From the NCBI GenBank assembly GCA_015680685.1, contig MNCI01000986.1, positions 231,648 through 295,647 of the forward strand: a stretch of 64,000 nt of DNA, read 5' to 3'. Positions 11,629 to 24,556 of the stretch are shown in pieces; position 1 is the stretch's first letter, and every line of letters begins with the position of its first letter. Source of the stretch: Gnetum montanum. Lineage: Eukaryota; Streptophyta; Gnetopsida; Gnetales; Gnetaceae. The position numbers and the translations under genes are program-made. Under the pieces are notes generated by a model. It ran no database searches, was not told the origin of the DNA, and saw only the letters and a list, made by a program, of their open reading frames with translations.

Positions 11629-13630
11629 GACCCTCACAACTGAATGAAAACTCATCCTTGCATTCCTTATAAAATATTGGGAAGGTATGGGATTATTGAC
11701 TGAATGACAACTAACGGTGACATGGAATGATAGACTCAAAGTGCCCAGTGAATGGATCAACAAACGTATTACAGCATTGGTGTTCATAACCATTGTGGTG
11801 AACACTGTACATAGATGACATCTAGACCCTTATTTAACAACTTGAAGAGAGAGAGAGAAAAGAAAATGAGGCATGTTGCTGTCGATGTCAAAAATGTGCA
11901 CATCGTTGTTCATCCATGGCCACATGACCAAGCTTATTCCTTGCATAAATGCTCTTGCTCCAGTCCATCTTGAGTGCTCCCTTCTATCTAGTCCATTGTT
12001 CATGTGATCACCATCTACATACAACATAATCACTAATTAGCAAGGATAGATAAGATATAATGTAATTGATACCTTGCCTCAATATGAAGCACATTGGCTA
12101 GGTTGTGGGTATGGCAGATACTAGGTTAGAGGTTTGTAACTGATAACTATCGAAGGTGTAGGGGTAAGATAAGTAATAGAATGAAAACATTTGTGACAGG
12201 GACCCCCATGACTAAGAGCGAACCTTCGGTAGCAGTAGGATGAAAAATGAAAGAAAAAGGAAGATAAGAGGAATATCAACAATGAAGGCAATAAAGATGC
12301 ATAGAAGGGTAAAGAAAAACGGATGTCATAGATGGGGTGAAACAAGAAATAGTTGATTGCAAAAAATGTTTAAGGGAAATAATGTAACAATTGCACCAAA
12401 AAGGAATGCCCATGGGTTCTCCCCAAAGAAGGCTCGTGCTCTTTATGCCCTGACAAATCCACAAACCAAAGAGTCCATAGGCTCTAGGAATGACATATGG
12501 AGACAATAGTTAAGAAGTCACCTACAAGAATTTACCAAAAAATAACAATGGGTCGACTAAGATATAGATGAATCATAAAACTAGTAATGAGGTGGAATAT
12601 GGAAAGCAATATGGAAGGAAAGGGGATATTGAAATGGAATCCAAAAATCAAGGGTGTGTAAAGTCCCTTGTGTAATATGTGGTTAAGGTGACTTAATAAA
12701 ATTCAGTCCAAATCTAGATTAAAACTAACCACATCTATTGACCTTGCATCAACACATTTGACCAACCCATCCCCTTGAAGCAACAAGAATGCCTTTACAT
12801 AGCAACCACCATTCCAAAAGGAGAAGAATAGAGAAGCAAAAGGTGAGGAAGGGCCTTAGTTAGAGGAAACCTTCAAACATGGGTAATATGTCTTTCTAGT
12901 GCCATAACCAATGCTTGTAGCCCATGTTCCTTTATTATGTCTAAGGGGTGCGCTTTGAATTCCCACTAGTTTTTTTTTTTTTTTTGCGTGAGAACCACAC
13001 AATGCAAAGACTTATTTGATTTAGTCAACTTTTTGATATTGGTCAATAGTGGAATGGTGGAAAACCTATGAAAAATATTCAAGTACCCAAGAGAATAGCT
13101 AGCATGAATGCATCGAATCCCCTTGAAGTCACACCCTTTTCAATCCATTTGAATCTTTACTTGGTTTGAAGAATATCAAGCCACCAACTCATTAATAGGT
13201 TTGCTTAGAGAAAGGGATAATACAGTTCCAAAACCAAAGGAGACCATAGAGTTGAATGGATGAATGGATGTTGTGGACTCATTGCCTATTTTATCAAAAG
13301 AAACCATATCCTAGTATCAACATTAAAGGTCAAAGGTAAAAATCAAACATTAGCAAGCAATACTATTATAGTATAATTACCATCATGAGTACTTATTATA
13401 TGACGAGTGAGAGTAAATCAAACAAAATGTAATATAGAAAGAAGTAGTAAAAATGTTAACGATGGTGTAAAACAAAAACAAGTAAATATGAAAAATGTGT
13501 AAAACAAAAATGTGGAAAAAAAAGAGAGACTAAGGGCTGAGAATGACTAGCATTGGCAGCCATCTCCCCCACGACTGAGTGAGAAGGAGGAGATCTAAAA
13601 TAATGAGAAGGGTTGTCTACTAATAGATGT
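11629..13630 (-). other. Post-integrase internal region of element 1
   Basis: About 2 kb separate the integrase C-terminus from the 3' LTR. Athila/Tat elements often carry an extra or env-like frame here. In this copy I see only broken short frames on both strands and no recognisable domain. A T-run at 12970-12985 and CT-rich stretches are the only local structure. Confidence 0.6.
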
Positions 13631-13639
13631 AGTGTTAGC

Positions 13640-14650
13640 ACTGGTCATTTTGGGCTCATGAAAAGGTTTAGTTTGCTGGATTTTGATCAATAATTTCTTA
13701 TTTGGGTTTTCAGGTTTATATATCATCATGGCCCTTGAAGGAAAAGTTTCATGAATAATATAAGGTCCTTCCCACAATGTTTAAAATTTAGTTTGTTGTG
13801 GCACATGTGTAGGATTCCAATAGAGAACCCTATCTCTTGGTTGGTATTTGACTTTTCTAATTTTCAAGTCATGACGTTGTTTATTGAAGGCCTTGTGCAG
13901 TTCATTGGATGACAAGGTGGCTAATTGGTTCTCATCTAGTAAGTTAAGATTCTTTAATTGTTCTTTTTGCACTAGACTAAGGTCAAGGTTAAGGTCACAT
14001 GCTGTAGATATTGTACAAAGCTTAGCTTGGATAGAAAGTGTTGGAAGTTTACTATACACTAACTCATAGGGAAAGTAGCCTATAGGGAGTTTCCATGTAG
14101 AGTGGTAGGGCCAAAGAGCATTGTTAAGTTTGATGCTCTAGTCTTGCCTATATTTGCTAATGGTTCATGTCAAGATTTTTTTGATTTCCCTATCGGTGAC
14201 TTTAGCTTAACCATTCACTTGAGGACGATATGATGTAGTTAGTTTATGCTTGACTCCTAAGTGTTGCATTAACTTCCAAAAAATTACACTTGTAAAGTGT
14301 GTACCATTGTTAGAAATAAGTGCATGAGGCATGCCAAACCTAGTTACAATTTGTTGTTGAACAAATCATGTAGTGGTAGATGATGTATAGTCAGTAATAG
14401 TGGCTACTTCTACCCACTTGTAAAATAGTCAACAACAACGACAATGTATGCTTTTCTATTAGACATCAGTGTAATAGGCCCCATAAAATTAATACCCATA
14501 TGTCGAAGGGTTCTAAGGGTTGAATCCATTGTTGTGGGCCCTCCATTCTAGCAGTCATTCCCCCATCGCGTTGGTAGTGCTCACAAGATTGGACAAAATG
14601 ATGGATGTCCCAAAATAATGTTTGCCAATAATATCTTGTAAGAAAGATTT
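13640..14650 (-). pseudogene. Integrase remnant of element 1
   Basis: The minus strand reads a gypsy integrase core. A block like FDIWGINFMGPI at about 14480-14525 holds the first catalytic Asp context, and YIVVVVDYF-like sequence follows. At 13781-14059 is the C-terminal part with HDLKIRKVKYQPRDRVLYWN, and at 13640-13777 WEGPYIIHE. Stops and small shifts break the central part. The integrase inserts the cDNA into the host genome; this copy cannot be active. Confidence 0.8.
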
Positions 14651-14993
14651 TAATGGTTATTCATCTCCTAGAATAATGACCCCCACAAGGGCCCTCATGA
14701 GAATCTTAGAGAACTCACAATTGATCTACATCGGGACCACACCATCGGACCAAGCCATCAGAACACACCTTGTAAAGGTGTCCATTGATTTCCATGAATT
14801 ATTTGACTCAATGGAGAAACTGTTGTTTCTTTCTAAGGTCCAGATCTCATGGTTTTTCTTGTGTGAGAACATAAATAAGAATGCTACTATACCAATTTAT
14901 ATTTGTGGGTGATTGGTTGTTTATTACACCTGCAAAGAGGAGTTCATCAGGGAAGCGATCAGAAATTGGGTATTTGTCCTCTTTGTTGTTCCA

Positions 14994-16454
14994 TCACAAC
15001 TGAGATAAATGATCAACAACAACATTTTCGGTGCCTTTACAATCTACTATTGTAATATCAAACTCTTGCAAGATCACCAGCCATCGTATGACACGAGGGG
15101 TCACCATTGGTTTATTCATAAGGAACCGGGTCGCACTATGATCCGTATGTACAAATACCTTATAGCCTAATACATAGTGCCTAACTTTTTCTAGTGCAAA
15201 TACCATAGCCATTAACTCTTTTTCTATTGTGGTATAGTTGAGTTGTGCACCAACAATACTTTGACTTGCATAGTGAATGTAATAGGGATACTTTTGATCA
15301 TCTAACTATGTAAGTACAACTCCTAAAGAAAAATTGGACACATCAGTCATTATATGGAATAGTCTTGACCAATCAGGAGGTTGTAGAATGGGTGTTTCTA
15401 TGAGCTTCTGCTTCAAGATTTGGAAAGCTAGCTCACTTTCCTTAGTCTATTCAAAGGGTACATCCTTCTTCGTTAGTTCGACTACTCGTTTTATGAGCTT
15501 CGAAAAGTTCTCAATGAAATGTCTATAATAGCCAGTATGTCCAAGGAATGATTAGACATCTTTTATAATTTCAAGTTGATGAGTGATTCCTTGGATGAAT
15601 CTAATATTTTTAGGATCTACCTCCATCCCTGTTTGTGAAATTTTATGCCCTAATACAATGCCCTCTTGGACCATTAAATGGCTTTTCTTCCAATTGAGCC
15701 TTAGGTTGGTTTCAACACATTATTTCAGTCCTTGCTCTAATTGGTCCAATGCTTGTTCAAAGTTCACTTCATAGGTGGAGAAATCATCCATAAAAGCCTC
15801 CACACCATTTCCTATTTGCTACTGAAATATACTGAGAACTAGACGTTGAAATTTTGCTGGGGCATTGCATAAGCCAAACAGCATCTGTCTATATGCAAAT
15901 GTTCCCCAAGGACTTGTGAATGTAGTCTTGGCTTGGTCTTCTAGTGCTATTTGAATTTTATTTTACCCATTGTAACCATCCAAAAAACTATAATAGCAAT
16001 GCCTTGCAATGGTATCTAAGACTTGGTTAACGAATGGCAATGGAAAATGGTCTTTAAACGTTGCCATGTTTAACAGCCTAAAGTCTATACACACCCTCCA
16101 TTTACCTCCCTTTTTTGGCACAATGACTAGTGGACTAACCTGTTCACTGTTAATGATGGGGTAGATGAACTCAACCTTCAAAAGTTGTTTGATTTCTTCT
16201 TTAACTACTTGCTTAAGCTTTGGATTTAGTCATATTTGTGGTTGTCATCAAGGCTTCATAGAGGGATCAATGTAAATTCTATTTTGGCATATCCTAGAAT
16301 TGATTCCGATTAATTCAGGATATGACCAAGCAAAAGCTTTTGACCATTTGTTTATCATCTTCAATAGTTTTTCTTTTTTTTGAGGAGCGAGCTTAGCGTT
16401 AATGATTACTGATTTTCCATTCTTGAAAAATGTATACTCCATACCAATGGGCAA
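14994..16454 (-). pseudogene. RT and RNase H remnant of element 1
   Basis: The RT part includes IDPSMKP near 16250 and then SPLVIVPKKGGKWRVCIDFR at about 16080-16140. A damaged catalytic block reads AFMDDFS at about 15780-15800, where the family has FMDDFS. After the thumb (FLGHTGYYRHFIENFSK, about 15485-15540) the RNase H part runs to 14994 and includes KELMAMVFALEKVRHYVLGY and a VFVHTDHSA block. Together these enzymes copy element RNA into DNA. Internal stops include TAA and TAG at conserved Gln positions. Confidence 0.88.
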
Positions 16455-16763
16455 TGGTTTTAATTCAAGGGGCTCTTACTTAAACTCATCAGGGATTTCC
16501 AACTTCCCCTAGTTGATATTTTTGATGTCAGTGCTTGGAAGTTGGCAATGGACTTGCTCTAATGCATCTATGCTATCAATATAGGCACAATTCAAGCTCT
16601 CAGTTGGTTCCATGCATATAGTTGAATTGCTCTCTGGGTCAACTATCAGCCACTAGGTGCCTTCCTATCTTGTGGCTGTTGCATATAGGCATCTTTGTAT
16701 GTCAGATATTTGTGCACACTGGTTGCATGCAGGCAATGTTAAGTGTTGTACAAACCAGGACTT

Positions 16764-17303
16764 CTACACGCAGTTGCATCCTATGTCACTATATGCAATG
16801 CATGGAACTTTCTTCTTCTCGATCTTCCCAAACACATTTTCTTTTGATATTTTTAGGGAAAGATCATGTATGCCTAGGTGCGCATCAATCGTACTCAGCC
16901 ATGCTCTTCCCATTATGATTGGGAAGTCCCCCTTGCAGTTGTTAACTTGAATAACTAGGAAATAGGCTAGATACGACCATCCACAAATAGTAGTGACTAT
17001 GTCCTCTACTAGTCCCAGTGGAACCATGATGGACTAGTCGACCAACTCTAAATAAATGTTACTCTTCTTTAGTGGAGGCAAGTTCTAGGATTTATACATT
17101 TCCTGGGAGATTAAATTAACACCAAAACCTAAATCCAAAAGATCTTTGCAAGGCTCATTTCTAGCGATTTGCAAATAAATAAGAGGACTTCTAGGATCAG
17201 AGAGTTTCCCAGGAAGATGGCTAGCTTTAATCCAATTAGTAATGGCATGGGTTAACATGATAGTATGCATTGGGTGCAGTCTTTGGTTTGAAGGAAGATT
17301 CAA
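16764..17303 (-). pseudogene. Aspartic protease remnant of element 1
   Basis: The frame shows a retropepsin-like core with the active-site triad as DLG (DLGFGVNL, about 17113-17140) and then LGLVEDIV. At about 16880-16930 is GDFPIIMGRAWLSTIDAHLG, matching the family's PIILGRPFLAT block. The enzyme would cleave the gag-pol polyprotein. It lies between the gag zinc knuckle and RT, as expected. Single stops separate its pieces. Confidence 0.8.
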
Positions 17304-17689
17304 AGATTCAAATGATAATGAGGTGTTTGGATAATTAGTCGCTTGTGGTTATAAGGACCTAGTTGGACTATTGATTGTAAAGAAAGGTCTCTTCTTTAAT
17401 TAGTTGTCCAAAACAATAGTAGGTTTAGGGTTAATAGCCCTTGTAGCATTACGTTGTTGCAGCTGGTCAAGAAGCTTGCCCTGCATAGTTGGAGTGGGTG
17501 GTAATGGAGCTGAGGGTGGAAGAGATGCAGACAGATGAGAGGGATAGTATGTATGTGGAACATTGCCCTAGGGAGATGAAGTTTTATAGTGCTCAGGGGT
17601 CTAGTAATGAGGTTGAGGAGCAACGTGACTAGTCGAGTCACATTGAGAGATTGACTACTAAATGTAATACCTGTATGGGTCAAGTTGAT

Positions 17690-19791
17690 GGTAAGGGTAT
17701 TGTTGACATGGTAGTGGCATTCCCATGTTTCTGGGTGTTGCCACTATTGATACTATTCATTTGGTTGTGGTGGAGCTCCTCTTAGATAATATGTCAAGGG
17801 TTGGTGGAACTGCCTCGGGTTACCTTGAGGATAAGGTAACCTTCTGGGTGTTTGTCATTTGTTTAACCATGGGTTTAGTGCATACATCCCAGACTCTTGC
17901 AGATGTGACACTACTAGGCAACATCCTTTAGGATGGTCATATTGGCATATCACACATCCGCCATCATTGTCTGTGTTTGAACCCACAACTGCTTCAATGA
18001 CGACAACTTTGCCCTTACCCTTGTTACGTGCATACTTAGCTTCTTTCTTTTTCCTTCTCTCTTGGTCACTACTCTGTTCTCTAGAATCCTCTACTATTTT
18101 TAGGACAGTTTGAAATTTGTCATCTAGGGAGTTCCACATTTGATCTACCTTTGTTGATACTTTGATGCAAATTTTTGAATGGGAAAAGTCTTTCTATTCA
18201 CCATCTCTTTAAGTGGTGACTCTTCCTCATCTTCACAAAATCTAATTTCCTTCTTTCGGAGGGAAGGATCTTTATTGTACTTTTTCATACTTTCTCTTTT
18301 CCTCAATTCGCCTTCCTCCTTGGTAACTTGCTCCAACAATCTTTGTATTTGGTGGGCTTTGAGCTCAGATAGCCTTCCTTGGGCATAAGTCCCAAGGGTT
18401 CTTCGCATTTCGTACCTAAGCCCATCTATGAGATGGTATAGTTATTCCTTCTATGAGTAACCATGGCCAGGGAAATAATGTAATAATGTATAATATCAGT
18501 CCATGGAAGCATCCAAGAGTTCGTGTCCTCCTTGTTTCCATCCTTGGATTTTCTTACATAGGTTGGACACTTGGGAGTATGTTTGATACTTATCGTTGAA
18601 TAGCTCCAACATGGTACTCCATCGATGAATGGATTCCAATTCTAAGGACTAGTACCAGCTTTTTGCTTCCTTGAGCAGTGTCCGTGGAAACAAATTTAGC
18701 TTTTGCCACTTGTTTTCTATATTTTGCAAGGCACATGCATTGTGGAATGCTTGTAGATGATTTTGAGAATCAACATTGTATCCCCCTTCAAATCGTGGGA
18801 TGTTATTCATGTTTAGTATTTTAATCCTAATGTCCTTCTGGTTCCTTGTTGGAATCCTAACAGCCTCTGTTATATCTAACATACTTCGGGTGGTGAGTAG
18901 GGATTCATCATGATTGTACTATCTATGGTGTTTATAATGCCTAGGTTGTTTCCTACTTTCCCTTCTTTTGTGATGTGTCTCTTTGGACTGCCCTCATCCC
19001 CTTTCTTGATTGTCTTATCTATGATCTCTATTTTTCTTAGCATTGTTATCATGGTCTTTCCCCTTACGATTGCATTTAGATCTCGAAGGAGAGGGGGAAG
19101 GAGATGATGAAGGTGAAGAGGAAGGAGGACCAACACCATGATGGCATCTTCCATTTCCTCTTTGGTGGTTGCAGCCTTGGTCACAGTTACGATCGAAATG
19201 TCTATTGTTGTGATGTGTTCATGTTCCTTTTTTGGACCCTTTGTGTCATTTGGTACTAGAACCTAGGTTATGAATAGTGGAGTGAAGATTCTAATACACA
19301 ACTCATTGATCGAAGTCAACGAGAGGAACATCATTTTGTGGAAAACCTCTCAAGAGAGGTTCACCACCCTCGTTTTTACTTAGGACATACGGGACATCCT
19401 GAGACCACTTCCCCTTGACGAATTTGTAATTTCTCTCTTGTTGTAAATCCATATAGCATTGTGCCTCCATGGGTTGATAATCTCTTGAATCTTGTTCATG
19501 CACAACATACTTCGATTGTAAGTTTTGCATACCAATTTGTGTGGGAGCATGAAGAAGCATGCTTGGGATTGAATGATTGGGAGGTAACACTATGTTACCT
19601 TATAAATCACATCATTGCAATTGTTCATCCTGGTGGAGGATAAAGGTAAAGTTTGGTATATACTCATTAGAATGAGTGTATACTATGTGAAATTGTTGGG
19701 GCACTGGCGAATCATCATGTGCACTCTACCTCCAATTGTTCATTGTGTTAGACCTAGTCGGTGAAGCACTCTCATAAGAAGAAGGAGACAT
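17690..19791 (-). pseudogene. gag remnant of element 1
   Basis: The frame begins at an ATG at 19791 (MSPSSYESASP), 119 bp inside the primer site. A retrotransposon gag domain lies at about 18400-18880 (MLELFNDKYQTY and a WKQGGHELLD-like helix). A zinc knuckle at about 17918-17960 is spaced C-X2-C-X3-H-X4-C (CVICQYDHPKGCC). The same spacing is kept in elements 2 and 3. Gag forms the particle that packages element RNA. Numerous stops are explained by C-to-T change at Gln and Arg codons. Confidence 0.82.
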
Positions 19792-19909
19792 GATTGATTA
19801 TTCAGTGTGCAATACTATTTTTTGATGATTGTAGGATAACTAACCCTAAGGGTTTGTTCCAATGATGGAAATATTTCCTAAGTTTCAATCAGCACATAAA
19901 CAAAAAAAA

Positions 19910-19927
19910 TCCCTGGCAATGACACCA
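19910..19927 (-). other. Primer binding site of element 1, tRNA-Asp type
   Basis: On the minus strand this reads TGGTGTCATTGCCAGGGA, one base inside the 5' LTR. It resembles the tRNA-Asp-complementary site of Athila/Tat elements, with a few transitions. Confidence 0.8.
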
Positions 19928-19928
19928 A

Positions 19929-20766
19929 TGATGAGCGGCAAGGTATCCCTACGCCCAACCATATGAATACAAGCATTCATGTGCGATCCGGTCGAACTCC
20001 AAGGATTAAGTGCTTATGCGGTTACACAAAATAAGGATGAGTTATGCAATCGTTGTTTTCTCAAGCTTACTTGTAAGGATTAATTGTATGGTTAAGCAAA
20101 CTCGAGGTATGTGATTTTTATTCTTTTATGTTTTATTTTGTTGATGCTTAAAAGAGAGAAATGAGGTAATTTAATAACTAATTTGATTTAACTAGTTAAC
20201 TATTCTCTAATTAGTCCTAACACCAGCATCCATTCCCACTCTTTGGACACATCCTGAACTAGTGTGACACTATTGGGATTACCAAATGCTAGTCGTTACT
20301 GGGTTACCAAGTGTTCCCACGTATGCTAGAAATGGTCATGCTAAGTGTACAAATTCATTGGTAATTGACAATTAATAATTCTATGAAATAACATTAAGTA
20401 ACTATTGAAAGCATTAAATAACAATAAATAACATGAAATGCAATAATTAAGCTATTCTGAATGTTGCAAGGTTTATCACAAAGTTCATCTTTATTTATAG
20501 ACATAAGGTGTGCTTAGGTACACAATGCTCGAATAAAGATCTGTTCACTTTATGACTCCTACTACGGGCACTCAGAAATAATTCTAACTCTGAAATAGAA
20601 AAATTGCAAGAATTTGGCTAAGGAACTAAAAAATAATGCAAAACCAGGTGCCCTTGTCTCTTATTTATAGGTGATGAGACAGGTTCTGACATCGCATGTC
20701 CGATATCTCTTTGACATCTATGATATCGTGTATTCGATATCGAGGGTTCGATATCAGGACTCATCA
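19929..20766 (-). repeat. 5' LTR of element 1
   Basis: This 838-bp LTR ends in TCATCA at 20766 and is followed by the target duplication ATGAG (20767-20771). A TATA box lies at 20662-20669 (minus strand). Between it and the LTR start are several GATATC-type motifs (about 20695-20760), so the promoter is in U3. Confidence 0.92.
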
Positions 20767-20771
20767 ATGAG
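20767..20771. repeat. Target site duplication ATGAG, right copy of element 1
   Basis: These five bases are identical to 10786-10790. The match fixes both ends of element 1. Confidence 0.9.
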
Positions 20772-21010
20772 AAATTTCATTAATATCATATCCTAAATAT
20801 TGAAAAGGATATTCTTTGGATGGTTCTACATCATCATAAATGGAAGATATTTTTCAAGCAAAGTAATAGAAAACAAGAACGATAATGTCTGCTCATGCTA
20901 TAACTAGATATGTTGCTTATGATTATCAAATTTATGATAGTTTACACAATGCATATACTCATATCTCACCAAATATGTAATACCCACAAAGATTCTTCCT
21001 CACTTGCCTT
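20772..21010 (-). mobile_element. LINE remnant, right part, split by element 1
   Basis: With element 1 and one target copy removed, this sequence runs on into the endonuclease block at 10750-10785 on the minus strand. The joined region lies just upstream of the EDLNAS motif, where a LINE endonuclease N-terminal half is expected. Similarity here is weak and frames are broken, so the outer limit is approximate. Confidence 0.4.
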
Positions 21011-21916
21011 TTTTTTAATTGAATATTTTAAAAAACATTGAATAAAAAATTGTGTAGAATCTTTCATTTTCCAAGTTTCAACTAACCTAAAAAGTGTCAA
21101 AGACAACAAAAAAAATTTATATTACATAGACCCACTACTTTATTAGCAATTGATCCTTCAATATCTAGATAATCATAATATAAAGCTTCTATGTATTTTT
21201 TGAAAAATTCTTAACATACGTTGTATTGGTAATAACTAAAGTGCTTTCTATATTTAAATATGTCATCAGTCTAATCTCTCAAGCTTCTTTAACTTTCTAT
21301 CATTCCTTAGCATGCTTTACAGTCTTTGTTTGTCCAAATTCTATAATCATGTAGATGTTAATGATGCTTGTAAGATTTTCTCTTTAGCTTATATAGTACC
21401 AAATTTCACCAAAATAGTGCAAGGTCTCTTGCTCTATTTTCCTGTTTGTAAGGCCTTTTTAATTAGCTATTCAAGGATGAACATATTTTTTGTCATTATT
21501 TGCTTTATTTGAAATAGATAGAAGAAATTCAAAATATTTTCCTACTTAATGAATTTAAAGTAAAAATATAGACATAATATGATATTGTACTTCTTAAAGT
21601 AAAGATGTCCTTATAGGTTGAAGCTATTTATCAATTTATAACTTATACTCATAATCTTTCTAAATCTTCATTGGATAAATACTCTAAAAAAGTGATAATG
21701 GAAACCCATGATAAAAATGGGTTCATGAGGGAGTTATATGATTTAATAAATGAAATATTCAAGAGTACATTCTTTATTCTAATCCTAATCAAGTTTGAAA
21801 ATTAGTAAAACAGAAGTATTTTAAAAACTTTGGGCAAATGTACAAAAAATTTTCTATATGAATAGTATTAGAGGAGGCCATAATTCAAAGGAAAACTATC
21901 TATCTCCTACTATTCC

Positions 21917-22063
21917 TCATCATTTGAGATGCATAATTAGCAAAGCATAAAAAGGATATCATCGTCTAAGAGTTAAAATAAGTAGATAGTTTAATATTCC
22001 ATGTCAAAAATGAATGTGTTGATTATGCAATAAAAATAATATTGAAGAAGGAATAAAAATTAG
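21917..22063 (+). mobile_element. C-terminal zinc-domain remnant of a second LINE
   Basis: On the plus strand the sequence resembles the C-terminal end of LINE ORF2 proteins, which have a pattern like LRISSHRLEIERGRY, IPRDQR, then CxxC. Here it reads HHLRCIISKA, GYHRLRVKISR, FNIPCQK, then CNKNNIEE, with several single stops. The orientation is opposite to the LINE at 20772-21010, so it is a separate insertion. Its 5' parts are not recognisable. Confidence 0.45.
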
Positions 22064-24045
22064 GTTAGTAATAAAGCACTTGCATTTTGTGTAGGCAATC
22101 ATGGGTTTTATTCCCATTACATTCCTACCCTCCTCCAATATTAAAAAAACATTGAAGATAAATACCACATTTTCTTACAATATCCAACATTTGAGAACAT
22201 TAAATATAAATGAGATATTATAGTTGCAAATTTGGTTGATTTGTCCCAAATGTTACCAAGAATATTTGATAATTTCTTTAATGATGTTTTCAAAATTCAT
22301 AGCATGTTAATTTTTATAGCTTCGTAAATCTTAAGGGTCTATAAGAAAACATGTTTTTTTAATGGTCCAAAGATTGCTTCCCTTTCAAAAAGGCGGTCAA
22401 AAGGAGTATGGAGATATTCACAAGTTTCATGTTATTTTAACCATCACCTAAATAACTACATGGCTCTGATTCCTTTTGTGCTATATCATAAGGATATGTA
22501 GACTTGTGATAAACTTTGGCTCTAATGCTCAGGCCACTACCATTCTCTACAAAGTGGGGCTTAAGGCTACATGCATTAGAGTAGGAACATGTCTTAGCTC
22601 TCTTAAGGAAAAATATTTCTATGTATTTTTGAGTGCTCTCTATGAGTGTGGTATATGTTGCATTGGGTGGTCACTTATATGATTATAAAGGCATCATTGC
22701 AATACTCCTAAACCATGGACTAATGGATCACATATGTGTTATTTACTTAGGTTGTTCTCACAGGTTCTTAAGGACATTAAGGCATAGTCCACCTTAAGTC
22801 TGCTCTAGAAGTGTTATGATGTGATAGTTTTGTGTTCATGTATAATGGAGTAATACTTAGATTCTCATCCAACTATCCTTTGCCAATGATGCCTTAATGG
22901 GTTAGCTCATGATCCATAGAAGAAAATTGACAATATTTCAAGCTATTATATTTTCAATTCTCATGTTCGTGAAAAATGTCCCGATAACATTATTTTTTGA
23001 TAGTGATGCAAGCATGAACTTCTTGATAGTTTCAACATTTTAGTTCTTTTGTCCAAATTTTTCTCATAAAGGATCTAATTTGGGTAGTGGAATGATTTTA
23101 CTGAAGGTGGATGCTAATTCATCCTTATATGAAATAACATGATGCATGTTAGTTAAATTTTGAATGTTCAAATATAAAAGGACTTATGTGCCTAATTTTG
23201 ATTTCTTGAGATTGGAAAATAACGGAATATGTAGGAGCACTCTTGACAGAGTAATGATGATGGTGGATAAATCTTTGTATTCACCATCTTCCTTCCGTAT
23301 CAGCCTCTTACATAGTTGAGGACTTAAAAAGATTATCTTCTACCCATATGGTCTAATGCATCTGGTTACATATAATAATTGGGTTAAATAGTGGGTCTTG
23401 TTTTATAGAAGATCTTAGCGAAGGTTGTTTCCAATGCTAGACACTTTTTTGAGTATGACAATGAACAAGAAATAGAATTTTGTGTTTTAATTTTTATCTT
23501 TGTTTCAAAAGCATTCTCATGGATTTTTAATTCTTACTCAAGAGTTTCTTGTAAAGAAAAGGAGAAAACTCTCCCTAAAGAAAAAAATTATATTAATCAT
23601 AATTACTAAACAAATAGCAATGAAAATTTTTTCATTCTTGAGCCTTCAAAATAAAAAGAAACAACTACTAGAGAAAGTAAATTAATAATTAGTATTTTAT
23701 ATAAAGTTTTAATTATGATTTTTGCATACTCATTTATATATTTAGAAGCCCCATGCCTTTGTTAGTGTTAATTTGTATTTATTTTGCATACTCCTTTTTA
23801 CCTATTTATTGAATGTCTATTGTTATTCCTATCATTTTTTTCTTCATATCATTTACCATTCTTTTTAGCATGTGATTTTTATTTTTATGGAATACCTTTT
23901 TAGCCTAAGCCCAAGGTAAAGGGTTCTATATAATGTTCATTTTAATGAGAAGTTCAAGGAGAAATTTTGGAGTAAAGCATTCAAAATATTTCATAATTAA
24001 AATAATTATCTATGCCTTATCTTTACCTATAACCATTGCTAAATA
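22064..24045. other. Unassigned decayed DNA
   Basis: Nothing can be assigned with confidence. An aspartic-protease-like phrase near 22985-23035 was considered and not accepted. The stretch is AT-rich with frequent stops in all frames. Confidence 0.4.
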
Positions 24046-24049
24046 GATT

Positions 24050-24275
24050 AGAATTGATGAACACCTAAACAAAGATAGTAACATCCTCTATTTTTCTTTG
24101 ATATTGGAAGAAAATTACATTTTATTACATGATGAACACCCAAAAAATGATAGTAACATCCTCTATTTCTCTTTGATTAATGGCTAAATAGATTAGAAAT
24201 GATGAAAAACCTAAATAGGGATAATAACATCCTCTATCTCTCTTTAATAATGGAAGAAACTTACATTTTCATAAC
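24050..24275. repeat. Degenerate three-copy repeat of about 70 bp
   Basis: A unit containing AACATCCTCTATTTCTCTTTGAT, with the AACATCCTCTAT core near 24080, 24147 and 24226, recurs. Flanking ATGATGAACAC and GGAAGAAA-TTACATTTT blocks recur with it. A related phrase lies at about 25190-25260 inside the long direct repeat. The copies are diverged, so this is an old local amplification. Confidence 0.55.
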
Positions 24276-24556
24276 ATGTTGCAACAATTTAACCCAAAAG
24301 TTTACTTGTAAAAGTTTACTTTACATGTCAATTTTATAAAATCTTTTCTAATATAATATAATTCATATATTAAACTCTCTAAATGAATTTTTGTGTAAAA
24401 TCCCCACATCTCTTTGAAATTGGAATCTTTTCTGAACCTAATTATTATCCCCAAATTCCATTAATGTTTGAGTAAATGTTTCCTTGAAGTTTTATTTTAG
24501 TTCCTTATTCAATACTGGACTTGCTATCAAAATCAACCTAGATAATATTTATGTTT

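Larger units (their letters stand above)
10791..20766 (-). mobile_element. Ty3/gypsy (Athila/Tat-like) retrotransposon, element 1
   Basis: This is a full-length but inactive element of 9976 bp in minus orientation. It has two 838-bp LTRs beginning TGAT and ending ATCA, a 5-bp target duplication (ATGAG), a primer site like tRNA-Asp, and then gag, protease, RT, RNase H and integrase in gypsy order. An RT motif MDDFS, the tRNA-Asp-type primer site and about 2 kb between integrase and the 3' LTR point to the Athila/Tat branch. The many stops are mostly of the CAA/CAG/CGA-to-stop type. It sits inside a LINE remnant. Confidence 0.92.

Noticed and set aside
22975-23150. Aspartic-protease-like phrase (LFFDSDASMNFL)
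   Set aside because: The DSG is DSD and the following sequence does not continue like a gypsy protease. A chance match is as likely.
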